From: an uncultured Tolumonas sp.
Lineage (GTDB): Bacteria; Pseudomonadota; Gammaproteobacteria; Enterobacterales; Aeromonadaceae
NCBI RefSeq assembly: GCF_963678185.1
Contig: NZ_OY782757.1
Span: 2,121,501-2,185,500 of the forward strand
Length of the DNA stretch: 64,000 nt
Direction: 5' to 3'
The translations under genes and the position numbers were made by a program. Below the pieces are notes generated by a model. That model saw only the letters and a program-made list of their open reading frames with translations. It did no database searches and was not told the DNA's origin. This document shows positions 1 to 9,877 of the stretch, in pieces. Within the stretch, counting starts at the first letter, position 1. The number at the start of each line of letters is the position of its first letter.

Positions 1-11
1 AACACCAGATA

Positions 12-27
12 CTGTATTAATATACAG
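12..27. promoter_or_regulatory. LexA (SOS) box
   Basis: The sequence is CTGTATTAATATACAG, a CTGT-N8-ACAG palindrome with an A+T spacer, which matches the gammaproteobacterial LexA consensus. It sits 11 bases from the window edge, so the regulated gene is most likely a leftward SOS gene outside the window. Which gene that is cannot be seen. Confidence 0.75.
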
Positions 28-135
28 TTATCAAAAAATGAAATCCAGTCTGTTTATCCGCAAAAAAACACGTCTGTTAAGGTAAAATATATTTGTAATC
101 TTAGTTAAATGATATCCGCTAATCTGCTGTTGAGT

Positions 136-166
136 CCGCCCGCTCAGCCTTACTGTCAGTGGGCGG
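136..166. repeat. G+C-rich inverted repeat
   Basis: Arms CCGCCCGCT (136-144) and AGTGGGCGG (158-166) pair over 9 positions with one G-T wobble around a 13-base loop. No T-run follows on either strand, so it is not a standard intrinsic terminator. Role unknown. Confidence 0.5.
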
Positions 167-380
167 CCCAAAAGCTGTGCGTATTATCTGATTCCGTTAA
201 AAACATTTTATAAATCAGCATATGGCTTGCTATTCCATGCTATTAATATTGCCAAGCAGAAATAGTCAAAGTATCGGGAAATAACAAATCAAACATGGCA
301 AAGGATCGCTGCTGATGAGAACGTTGCGAGTGGTTATTACGCCTTCATCCCTCTGTGGATATCGTTAAAAGGGCGTCATA

Positions 381-923
381 TTGGATCGATATAACCATAT
401 ATGTCTTCGAGCAACCTACAACGAGTGGATGAATGCTAAAATTTACAACGCAATGATCTATGAGTTGGCAGATGGAGTTATCGCAGGTCAAAATGACCCG
501 ATTGATGAGGTCATCAAAATGCTGAATCATCTCATTGTGGTAGATACTTTATGGCTTAAACGGTTTGCGATCCATCCAGCCAACTACAGCGCATTAGAAT
601 CCGTCTTATCGTTACCCACACCAGCCGATCTCGAACAAATCGTCTCGTCAAACATTCAGGAATTAGCCGAATTCCGACAATATCTGGATAAAATCATCTG
701 TGAATGGGCGCACGCTATTACCAGAATCGATTTAGATCATCAGCTTTGTTATAAAAATACCCAAGGCATGATTACTAATCATAAATTTTTCAGTCTAATC
801 ATGTATTTCTTTAATTATCAGACGTTTATTCGCGAGAAAATATTAGCGTTGTTATTACAAGCCGATATAGATGTGGGAGCGACTGAGTTAGTGGTACCGA
901 TGCCGAGCGGAATTAATATCTGA
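381..923 (+). CDS. DinB-family-like protein, degenerate metal site
   Basis: This 180-residue protein has the length and sequence pattern of the DinB/YfiT-like four-helix family. The N-terminal LRATYNEWMNAKIY and the LNHLIVVDTLWLKRF segment, with His50, are typical. The family's C-terminal signature, normally HLFNHQTHHRG-like, here reads MYFFNYQTFIRE at 141-152, so all its histidines are replaced. The start is TTG, chosen because AAAAGGG lies about 8 bases upstream and the family begins here; the next in-frame ATG (429) would cut into the first helix. Members are poorly characterised thiol or metal-dependent enzymes. The missing ligands suggest this copy is not a metalloenzyme. Fold fairly sure, function unknown. 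Confidence 0.75.
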   Translation: MDRYNHICLRATYNEWMNAKIYNAMIYELADGVIAGQNDPIDEVIKMLNHLIVVDTLWLKRFAIHPANYSALESVLSLPTPADLEQIVSSNIQELAEFRQYLDKIICEWAHAITRIDLDHQLCYKNTQGMITNHKFFSLIMYFFNYQTFIREKILALLLQADIDVGATELVVPMPSGINI

Positions 924-946
924 GAAAAATAAAATGCAGAAAAGCA

Positions 947-970
947 AAAACCCCGCCGAAGCGGGGTTTT
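947..970. terminator. Bidirectional intrinsic terminator
   Basis: A perfect 10-pair stem, AAAACCCCGC/GCGGGGTTTT, closes a CGAA loop (TTCG on the minus strand). T-runs flank both sides. It can end the DinB-like gene on the plus strand and the tRNA operon on the minus strand. Confidence 0.9.
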
Positions 971-977
971 CTAAATG

Positions 978-1054
<77 letters not shown>

Positions 1055-1078
1055 ATTTTGTCGCTTTTTCGTAAAGAT

Positions 1079-1163
1079 TGGTGCGAAAGGAGGGACTCGA
1101 ACCCTCACACCCGAAGGCACTAACACCTGAAGCTAGCGCGTCTACCAATTCCGCCACCTTCGC
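1079..1163 (-). tRNA. leuT: tRNA-Leu(CAG)
   Basis: This is an 85-base class II tRNA with a long variable arm and encoded CCA. The anticodon loop TTCAGGT gives CAG, reading CUG codons. It lies 24 bases from the Pro gene and 24 from the His gene, consistent with one processed transcript. Confidence 0.95.
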
Positions 1164-1187
1164 ATCACTATTCTTTACTTTTAAATC

Positions 1188-1263
1188 TGGGGTGGCTAAT
1201 GGGGCTCGAACCCACGACAACTGGAATCACAATCCAGGGCTCTACCAACTGAGCTATAGCCAC
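1188..1263 (-). tRNA. hisR: tRNA-His(GTG)
   Basis: A 76-base tRNA with encoded CCA and anticodon GTG in the loop of the CTGGA/TCCAG stem. The discriminator is C, as expected for tRNA-His, which receives its extra 5' G during processing. Second gene of the four-tRNA operon. Confidence 0.95.
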
Positions 1264-1304
1264 CATTGCTATCTTGGAACTTCTCAGTTGAATCTATCAA
1301 CGCT

Positions 1305-1381
<77 letters not shown>

Positions 1382-1402
1382 CTTGTCCTCAAGACGGGGC
1401 GA

Positions 1403-1431
1403 ATATTAAGGGCAGATGAAAAACATGTCCA
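1403..1431 (-). promoter_or_regulatory. tRNA operon promoter with G+C discriminator
   Basis: On the minus strand a -35 element TGGACA and a -10 element TAATAT are separated by exactly 17 bases and followed by a discriminator TCGCCCCG. G+C-rich discriminators mark stable-RNA promoters that are inhibited by ppGpp/DksA. That behaviour is inferred from the family, not shown here. Confidence 0.75.
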
Positions 1432-1549
1432 GTAATTTTAACAAAAAAATGTTTAGTTGCTGGAACTGTAATCAATCACTTACTAATAGGAATGGTTGTT
1501 GTTCAATTTTTGCTTGATCTGCAGGCCGATCAATTTACACTAGCCGAAT

Positions 1550-1567
1550 TGAATGAACGTTCATTCA
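1550..1567. promoter_or_regulatory. TetR-type operator palindrome
   Basis: TGAATGAACGTTCATTCA is a perfect 18-base palindrome ending 19 bases before the TetR-family start codon. This position and form are typical of an autoregulatory operator controlling the regulator and the efflux genes behind it. Confidence 0.8.
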
Positions 1568-1586
1568 TTTTTCCATTGGTGTAAAG

Positions 1587-2153
1587 ATGTCACAACAGAA
1601 ACCTGAATTGATCATGGCTCATGCCGAACAATTGTTTATCGACCATGGCTTTCATGGCACGTCGATGCAGATGATTGCTAAAGCCGCCGGCATTGCCGCT
1701 GGCACTGTGTATTTGCACTTCCCGAGTAAAGAGGTGTTGATCCGCCGGATTTACCGACGCGCTGTCACCGACATGCTGGAAAGTTTACTGAAAGTGTATG
1801 ACCCGACGTTATGGCCATTTGAACAATATCGGTATTTCTGGCTCAACGCCTATCACGAACTGAAAGAAAAACAGAGTTTGGTGCACTTTAAAGATCTGTA
1901 CGAACGTTCTCCTTTTTATAACGAAGATGATCGTGCATGGGCCGATGAACAATGGTTGCCCATCGAACAGTTTTTCCAAACAGGTATTGATAACGGCCTG
2001 TTTCGCAATATGCCTCCGTGCATGTTGGGCTATTTGAGTATTGGTTCCGTATTGAGTATTTCACAGACACAAAGGGTAACCCCTTTTGAGATGACTGCTG
2101 AGCTGGAAGAGCAACTGATCCAAGCTAGCTGGCGCGCCATTCTGGCGGATTAA
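1587..2153 (+). CDS. TetR/AcrR-family repressor of the adjacent RND pump
   Basis: This 188-residue protein has an N-terminal TetR helix-turn-helix: AEQLFIDHGFHGTSMQMIAKAAGIAAGTVYLHF spans about residues 13-45, with the usual GTVYLHFPSK end. The C-terminal half is the variable ligand-binding and dimer domain. It directly precedes an adaptor/RND gene pair on the same strand, with 31 bases to the adaptor, and a perfect palindrome lies just upstream. It is therefore most likely the local repressor of a regulator-adaptor-pump operon. The inducing ligand cannot be read from sequence. Confidence 0.9.
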   Translation: MSQQKPELIMAHAEQLFIDHGFHGTSMQMIAKAAGIAAGTVYLHFPSKEVLIRRIYRRAVTDMLESLLKVYDPTLWPFEQYRYFWLNAYHELKEKQSLVHFKDLYERSPFYNEDDRAWADEQWLPIEQFFQTGIDNGLFRNMPPCMLGYLSIGSVLSISQTQRVTPFEMTAELEEQLIQASWRAILAD

Positions 2154-2184
2154 CCCCCGATAAAAGTATATAACGGAGAGCAGA

Positions 2185-3306
2185 ATGAAAAAGTGGATGG
2201 TTATCATGTTACTGGTCGCGCTGTTGTTATTTGGCAGTGTGATTGGTTTTAACTTTTATAAATTTGCCCAGATGGGTAAAGCAATGGCCAGCAAGCCAGC
2301 CCCCGTATTCCCAGTAACGACCTTGGCAATAAAAGGCACCGATTGGGCACCAACACTGGAAGCGATTGGTTTCATTGAGCCTAATCAAGGTCTGGATATT
2401 GGCACCCAAGTCGCAGGTTCAGTTGATAAGATCACCTTTGAATCAGGCCAGAAAGTAAAAAAAGGCACTTTATTGATGTCTTTGAATACTGATGTTGAGC
2501 GCGCCAATCTGAAAAGTACGCAAGGCAAAATGCCTGCCGCCAAAGCCAACTACGAACGTATGCGTAGTCTATATGCCAAAGGTGGTGTATCGAAGGGTAA
2601 TCTCGACGATGCACAAGCCGAATATCTGGCGTTAGAAGGACAAATCGACTCGCTGCAGGCCACGATTGATCGGATGAACATCCGCGCGCCATTCAATGGT
2701 CAGGTGGGTCTACGCAACGTGTTCCTCGGCCAATATCTGAAAGCTGGCGACAACATCGTGCGCTTAGAAGATACCTCGGTCATGAAGATCCGCTTTACTA
2801 TTGCCCAGACAGAATTGGCGAAAATTAAAGTTGGTCAGCAGTTAGATATCTTTGTCGATGCCTATCCACAACGCCCGTTCAAAGGCACGATTGCGGCGAT
2901 TGAGCCGATTGTGAAACAACTCTCTGGGGTGGTGGAAGTGCAGGCTGCGATTCCAAATGCCGAAAGTCAGTTACGTTCTGGCATGTACGCTAAAGTGCAA
3001 GTCTTGCTGCCAGTGCAACAACAACAGGTGGTGATCCCACAAACTGCGGTGAATTTCACGCTGTATGGTCAAACCGTCTATGTGGTTGAAGATGGTAAAG
3101 ATGCCAAAGGCCAACCGGTTAAAATTGCAAAACAGACCGTGGTTAATGTCGCGGAACGTGATGCTGATGTAGCACATGTCGTGAGCGGTCTGAAAGTCGG
3201 CGATGTGGTTGTCACTTCCGGCCAAATCCGTTTATCTAATGGTAGTCAGGTAAAAGCCGTGGAAGATAACACACTGGCTAAACCGGCTACTGTGCCTGCA
3301 CTGTAA
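2185..3306 (+). CDS. RND efflux periplasmic adaptor (membrane fusion protein)
   Basis: This 373-residue AcrA/MexA-type adaptor links an inner-membrane RND pump to an outer-membrane channel. A hydrophobic N-terminal segment (about residues 5-25) lacks a lipobox cysteine, so it is a membrane anchor rather than a lipoprotein signal. Two lipoyl-like halves are visible (about 60-100, and 165-190 with RAPFNGQVG), separated by an alpha-hairpin. The beta-barrel and membrane-proximal domains follow. A ribosome site (ggagag) precedes the ATG. The pump gene follows after 11 bases. No outer-membrane channel gene is present, so a TolC-like partner elsewhere is expected. Confidence 0.93.
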   Translation: MKKWMVIMLLVALLLFGSVIGFNFYKFAQMGKAMASKPAPVFPVTTLAIKGTDWAPTLEAIGFIEPNQGLDIGTQVAGSVDKITFESGQKVKKGTLLMSLNTDVERANLKSTQGKMPAAKANYERMRSLYAKGGVSKGNLDDAQAEYLALEGQIDSLQATIDRMNIRAPFNGQVGLRNVFLGQYLKAGDNIVRLEDTSVMKIRFTIAQTELAKIKVGQQLDIFVDAYPQRPFKGTIAAIEPIVKQLSGVVEVQAAIPNAESQLRSGMYAKVQVLLPVQQQQVVIPQTAVNFTLYGQTVYVVEDGKDAKGQPVKIAKQTVVNVAERDADVAHVVSGLKVGDVVVTSGQIRLSNGSQVKAVEDNTLAKPATVPAL

Positions 3307-3317
3307 CGGAGCTGAGC

Positions 3318-6300
3318 ATGCGATTTACTGATCTCTTTATCAGGCGGCCCGTGTTGGCCGTCACAATTAGTCTGATGATGGTGTTATTCGGGTTGGAAGC
3401 CTTGCGTGGCATGGCGATCCGCGAATATCCGAAAGTCACCAACACTGTTATTACCGTAACGACAAACTATTACGGCGCCAGTGCCGATGTTATTCAAGGG
3501 TTTATCACCCAGCCCGTTGAGCAAGCCATTGCTCAGGCAGAAAATATCGACTATATGACGTCAAGCAGTCAGTTAGGGCGTTCAACGATCACGGTTAACA
3601 TGCGTCTGAACACCAATCCAAATGCGGCACTCGCGGATGTATTGGCAAAAGTTAACTCGGTTCGTTCACAACTGCCGAAGGAAGCGGATGATCCATCGAT
3701 CACCTCCTCGACCGGTAGTAACACCTCGATTGTGTATATCGCGTTTTCCAGTGCGGTGCTGAACTCGTCTCAGCTGACCGATTATCTGGAACGTGTGATC
3801 AAACCACAGCTGTTTACCGTACCAGGGGTGGCGAAAGTTAACCTGTATGGTGGTACGCAGTTTGCGATGCGTATTTGGTTAGATCCGTTGAAAATGGGTG
3901 CTTATAACCTCTCCTCCTCGCAGGTAATGTCAGTTCTGCAATCTAACAACTATCAGTCGGCTCCAGGTCAGGCGACGGGTTATTTTGTGTTGTATAACGC
4001 GGAAGCCGATACCCAGGTGAATAGCACCCAACAGCTGGAAGATCTGGTCGTTGCCAGCCATGATGGTGCGGTGATCCGGGTACGCGACATCGCTAAAGTC
4101 ACGCTGGAGAAAAACCACGACCAATATCGCGCGCTGGCCAATGGTAAAGAAGCGGTGATCGTCGCGGTTGACTCATCCCCTTCCGCTAACCCGTTAGATA
4201 TTGCGGCGAGCGTGCGTAAATTACTGCCTGAGTTCCAGCAAAACTTGCCTAACACCATGAGCATGAAATTGCTGTATGACTCAACACAAGCGATCAATGA
4301 ATCCATCAAGGAAGTATTGAAAACCATCGTGGAAGCCGCCGCGATTGTTTTGGTGGTGATTGCGCTGTTCCTGGGTTCGATGCGCGCGGTCGTGATCCCC
4401 ATCATCACCATTCCATTATCGTTGGTTGGTGTGGTGATGTTGATGCAGATGTTTGGTTTCTCCATCAATTTGATCACGCTGCTGGCGATGGTGCTGGCGA
4501 TCGGTCTGGTGGTCGATGACGCGATCGTGGTGGTGGAAAACGTCGATCGACACATCAAAGCCGGTGAAAGCCCATTCCGTGCCGCGATCATTGGAACACG
4601 CGAAATTGCCAGCCCGGTTATTACAATGACCATCACGCTGGCGGCAGTGTATACCCCGATCGCATTGATGGGTGGTGTAACCGGTTCGATCTTTAAAGAG
4701 TTCGCGCTGACCCTCGCAGGTGCAGTGTTTATCTCCGGGGTTATCGCACTGACATTGTCACCCATGATGTGTGCAGTGATGTTAAAACCACACGTCAACC
4801 CGAACCGGTTTGAACGTGGTGTCGAAAACACGTTGAACTCTGTAACGGCCGTTTACAGCCGAATTCTGGATAAGGTGATGACCCGTCGTCCGGTCATCAT
4901 CGTGTTCGGTGTTATCGTGTTAGCAGTAATGCCGCTGCTGTTTAAACTGATCCCTGCCGAACTGGCACCGTCAGAAGACCGCGGTGCGTATCTGATGATG
5001 GCTAAGGCGCCAAACACGGCCAACCTTGACTATATTCAAAACAATATGGCCGCCGTGGGTGATACATTGATGAAAGATCCGGCCATGTCGACCAACTTGG
5101 CGCTGGCGGGTATTCCCAACAGTAACCAGGGCCTTGGCATCGCGATCTTAAAACCGTGGAGTGAGCGTGAAAAAGCACCTGTCGTGGTCGCTCGCACCAA
5201 CGCGGCATTACAAAATATGCCGGGCGTGGCGATCAGTTCGTTCCAGTTCCCGGAACTGCCTGGAGCCGGCGGTGGTTTGCCATTACAGCTGGTGATCACC
5301 ACACCGAACGAATTCCGCAGCTTGTTTGAAGTGGCAAGTGATGCGCTGGCGAAAATCAAAACCAATCATCAGTTCGTTTACACCGACCTCGATCTCGCTT
5401 TTGATTCCGCCACCATGCACATTAAGATCAACCGAGATAAAGCCGGCGCGTATGGCGTAACGATGCAAGACATTGGAGCTACGCTGAGTGCCATGATGGG
5501 TGACGGTAACGTCAACCGCGTGTCACTAAATGGTCGTAGTTATGAGGTGATCCCACAGGTTGAACGTCAGTTCCGTCTCAATCCTGAATCACTCAAACAC
5601 TATTACGTGCAAGCAGCCAACGGGCAGTCCATTCCACTCAATAATCTGGTGTCGATCGAGCTGAAAAGTGAGATCCGGTCATTACCTCATTACAACCAGT
5701 TGAACTCAGCCACGATTGGTATCGTACCAATTATGCCGATGGGCGATGCCGTTAAATGGTTGGAAGAAAACGTGGTATCTGCATTACCGCAAGGTTATCA
5801 GCACGATTATATGGGTGAAGCGCGTCAGTATGTGCAGGAAGGTAATGCGCTGATGTATACCTTCATGTTGGCACTGTGTGTAATTTTCTTAGTGTTAGCA
5901 GCCCAGTTTGAAAGCTGGCGTGACCCGCTGGTGATCATGATGTCGGTGCCACTGGCGATTAGTGGTGCATTGGTCGCGCTGGCGTGGGGTTTATCGACCA
6001 TGAACATCTACACCGAAGTGGGGATCATCACGCTGGTCGGGCTGATTAGTAAACACGGGATTTTGATCTGCGAAGTAGCCCGTGAACAGCAGTTGTTGAA
6101 AGGCCTGAGCAAAATGGATGCGGTGAAAATCGCGGCACGCGTGCGGTTACGTCCGATCCTGATGACAACCGCAGCGATGGTGACCGGTTTATTACCACTG
6201 TTAGGCGCAATAGGCGCTGGTGCCTTGAGCCGTTTCAGTATCGGTATTGTGATCGTCGCCGGTCTGACCATCGGTACATTCTTTACGCTGTTTGTACTGC

Positions 6301-6392
6301 CGGTGATTTATACCTTTGTCGGTAAAACACATAAACCATTACAGGAATTTGACGAGTCTGTCGCGCCATTGGCGTTGCATGATCACGACTAA
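3318..6392 (+). CDS. RND multidrug efflux permease
   Basis: This 1024-residue inner-membrane proton antiporter has the family's usual size and two-fold layout. TM1 is at about 11-29 and TM2-TM6 fill about 335-485; a second periplasmic loop and a second TM block end near 1000. The proton-relay aspartates are present as VVDDAIVVVENV (Asp400 and Asp401). The TM10 lysine is in LISKHGILICE (Lys912). The SKHGIL variant is typical of the MexK/VexB-like branch rather than AcrB itself. Substrates cannot be predicted. It is the third gene of the TetR-adaptor-pump operon and is followed by a strong terminator. Confidence 0.95.
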   Translation: MRFTDLFIRRPVLAVTISLMMVLFGLEALRGMAIREYPKVTNTVITVTTNYYGASADVIQGFITQPVEQAIAQAENIDYMTSSSQLGRSTITVNMRLNTNPNAALADVLAKVNSVRSQLPKEADDPSITSSTGSNTSIVYIAFSSAVLNSSQLTDYLERVIKPQLFTVPGVAKVNLYGGTQFAMRIWLDPLKMGAYNLSSSQVMSVLQSNNYQSAPGQATGYFVLYNAEADTQVNSTQQLEDLVVASHDGAVIRVRDIAKVTLEKNHDQYRALANGKEAVIVAVDSSPSANPLDIAASVRKLLPEFQQNLPNTMSMKLLYDSTQAINESIKEVLKTIVEAAAIVLVVIALFLGSMRAVVIPIITIPLSLVGVVMLMQMFGFSINLITLLAMVLAIGLVVDDAIVVVENVDRHIKAGESPFRAAIIGTREIASPVITMTITLAAVYTPIALMGGVTGSIFKEFALTLAGAVFISGVIALTLSPMMCAVMLKPHVNPNRFERGVENTLNSVTAVYSRILDKVMTRRPVIIVFGVIVLAVMPLLFKLIPAELAPSEDRGAYLMMAKAPNTANLDYIQNNMAAVGDTLMKDPAMSTNLALAGIPNSNQGLGIAILKPWSEREKAPVVVARTNAALQNMPGVAISSFQFPELPGAGGGLPLQLVITTPNEFRSLFEVASDALAKIKTNHQFVYTDLDLAFDSATMHIKINRDKAGAYGVTMQDIGATLSAMMGDGNVNRVSLNGRSYEVIPQVERQFRLNPESLKHYYVQAANGQSIPLNNLVSIELKSEIRSLPHYNQLNSATIGIVPIMPMGDAVKWLEENVVSALPQGYQHDYMGEARQYVQEGNALMYTFMLALCVIFLVLAAQFESWRDPLVIMMSVPLAISGALVALAWGLSTMNIYTEVGIITLVGLISKHGILICEVAREQQLLKGLSKMDAVKIAARVRLRPILMTTAAMVTGLLPLLGAIGAGALSRFSIGIVIVAGLTIGTFFTLFVLPVIYTFVGKTHKPLQEFDESVAPLALHDHD

Positions 6393-6414
6393 TTCTGGTT
6401 TGCCTAGATAAAAC

Positions 6415-6448
6415 AAAAGCCCGTCCATGAATATGGATGGGCTTTTTT
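6415..6448 (+). terminator. Intrinsic terminator of the RND operon
   Basis: A 14-pair stem (6415-6428 with 6433-6446, one G-T wobble, GAAT loop) is followed by a T-run. It begins 22 bases after the pump stop codon. Confidence 0.9.
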
Positions 6449-6473
6449 CTGGGTATTAAATCAGGGAAATCAG

Positions 6474-6586
6474 GAAAGGATGGCCGGATGATAAATAAGT
6501 GAACCGTCGATGGCTGGGATGCCATCGCCGAGCGCCCATGGATGGGTTTACCGCGTGTTCACGTTTTATTGTCCGGTCGTCCTTTT
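6474..6586 (+). ncRNA. Structured interspersed element, copy A (TwoAYGGAY-like)
   Basis: The element is closed by a 22-pair stem (6474-6495 with 6565-6586) in which every pair is Watson-Crick or G-U when read as plus-strand RNA; the minus strand would have A-C mismatches. Inside are GTGAAC/GTTCAC, a 7-pair hairpin CGATGGC/GCCATCG with loop TGGGAT, and a short hairpin CCCA/TGGG with loop TGGA. The core aligns with copy B (shared AAGTGA-CCGT, CGAGC, GCGTGT), but the closing arms are unrelated. The two-hairpin layout with ATGGAT-like loops resembles the TwoAYGGAY RNA motif; that naming is from memory. It lies between two converging genes. Confidence 0.6.
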
Positions 6587-6597
6587 ACAATCCAAAT

Positions 6598-9750
<3,153 letters not shown>

Positions 9751-9818
9751 TCATAAAGAGCGCGAAGGAAAGTGGCCGCCTGATTTATTCGATGACGTGA
9801 TCACCATCATAAAATAGA

Positions 9819-9832
9819 TGTAATCGATTACA
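9819..9832. promoter_or_regulatory. LacI/GalR-type operator upstream of lacZ
   Basis: TGTAATCGATTACA is a perfect 14-base palindrome with the central CG typical of LacI/GalR-family operators. It lies between the glnE terminator and lacZ. No regulator gene of that family is in the window, so the factor must act from elsewhere. Confidence 0.65.
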
Positions 9833-9845
9833 CAAAAACACTAAA

Positions 9846-9870
9846 AAAGGGGGATTTAACTTCCCCCTTT
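9846..9870 (-). terminator. Intrinsic terminator of glnE
   Basis: On the minus strand AAAGGGGGA pairs with TCCCCCTTT over 9 positions around a 7-base loop, followed by T-residues. It begins 7 bases after the glnE stop codon. Confidence 0.85.
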
Positions 9871-9877
9871 CCAATAC

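Larger units (their letters stand above)
1..380. other. Intergenic region at the left edge
   Basis: No convincing coding frame is seen here. The stretch holds a LexA-type palindrome at 12-27, a 9-pair hairpin at 136-166, and otherwise A+T-rich unassigned sequence. The LexA box probably belongs to a gene transcribed leftwards off the window, because the next gene to the right starts about 350 bases away. Confidence 0.6.

Noticed and set aside
3980-4831. 283-codon frame opposite the RND permease
   Set aside because: Low-complexity Ser/Thr/Ile-rich translation antisense to a well-conserved gene, with no ribosome site or family match.
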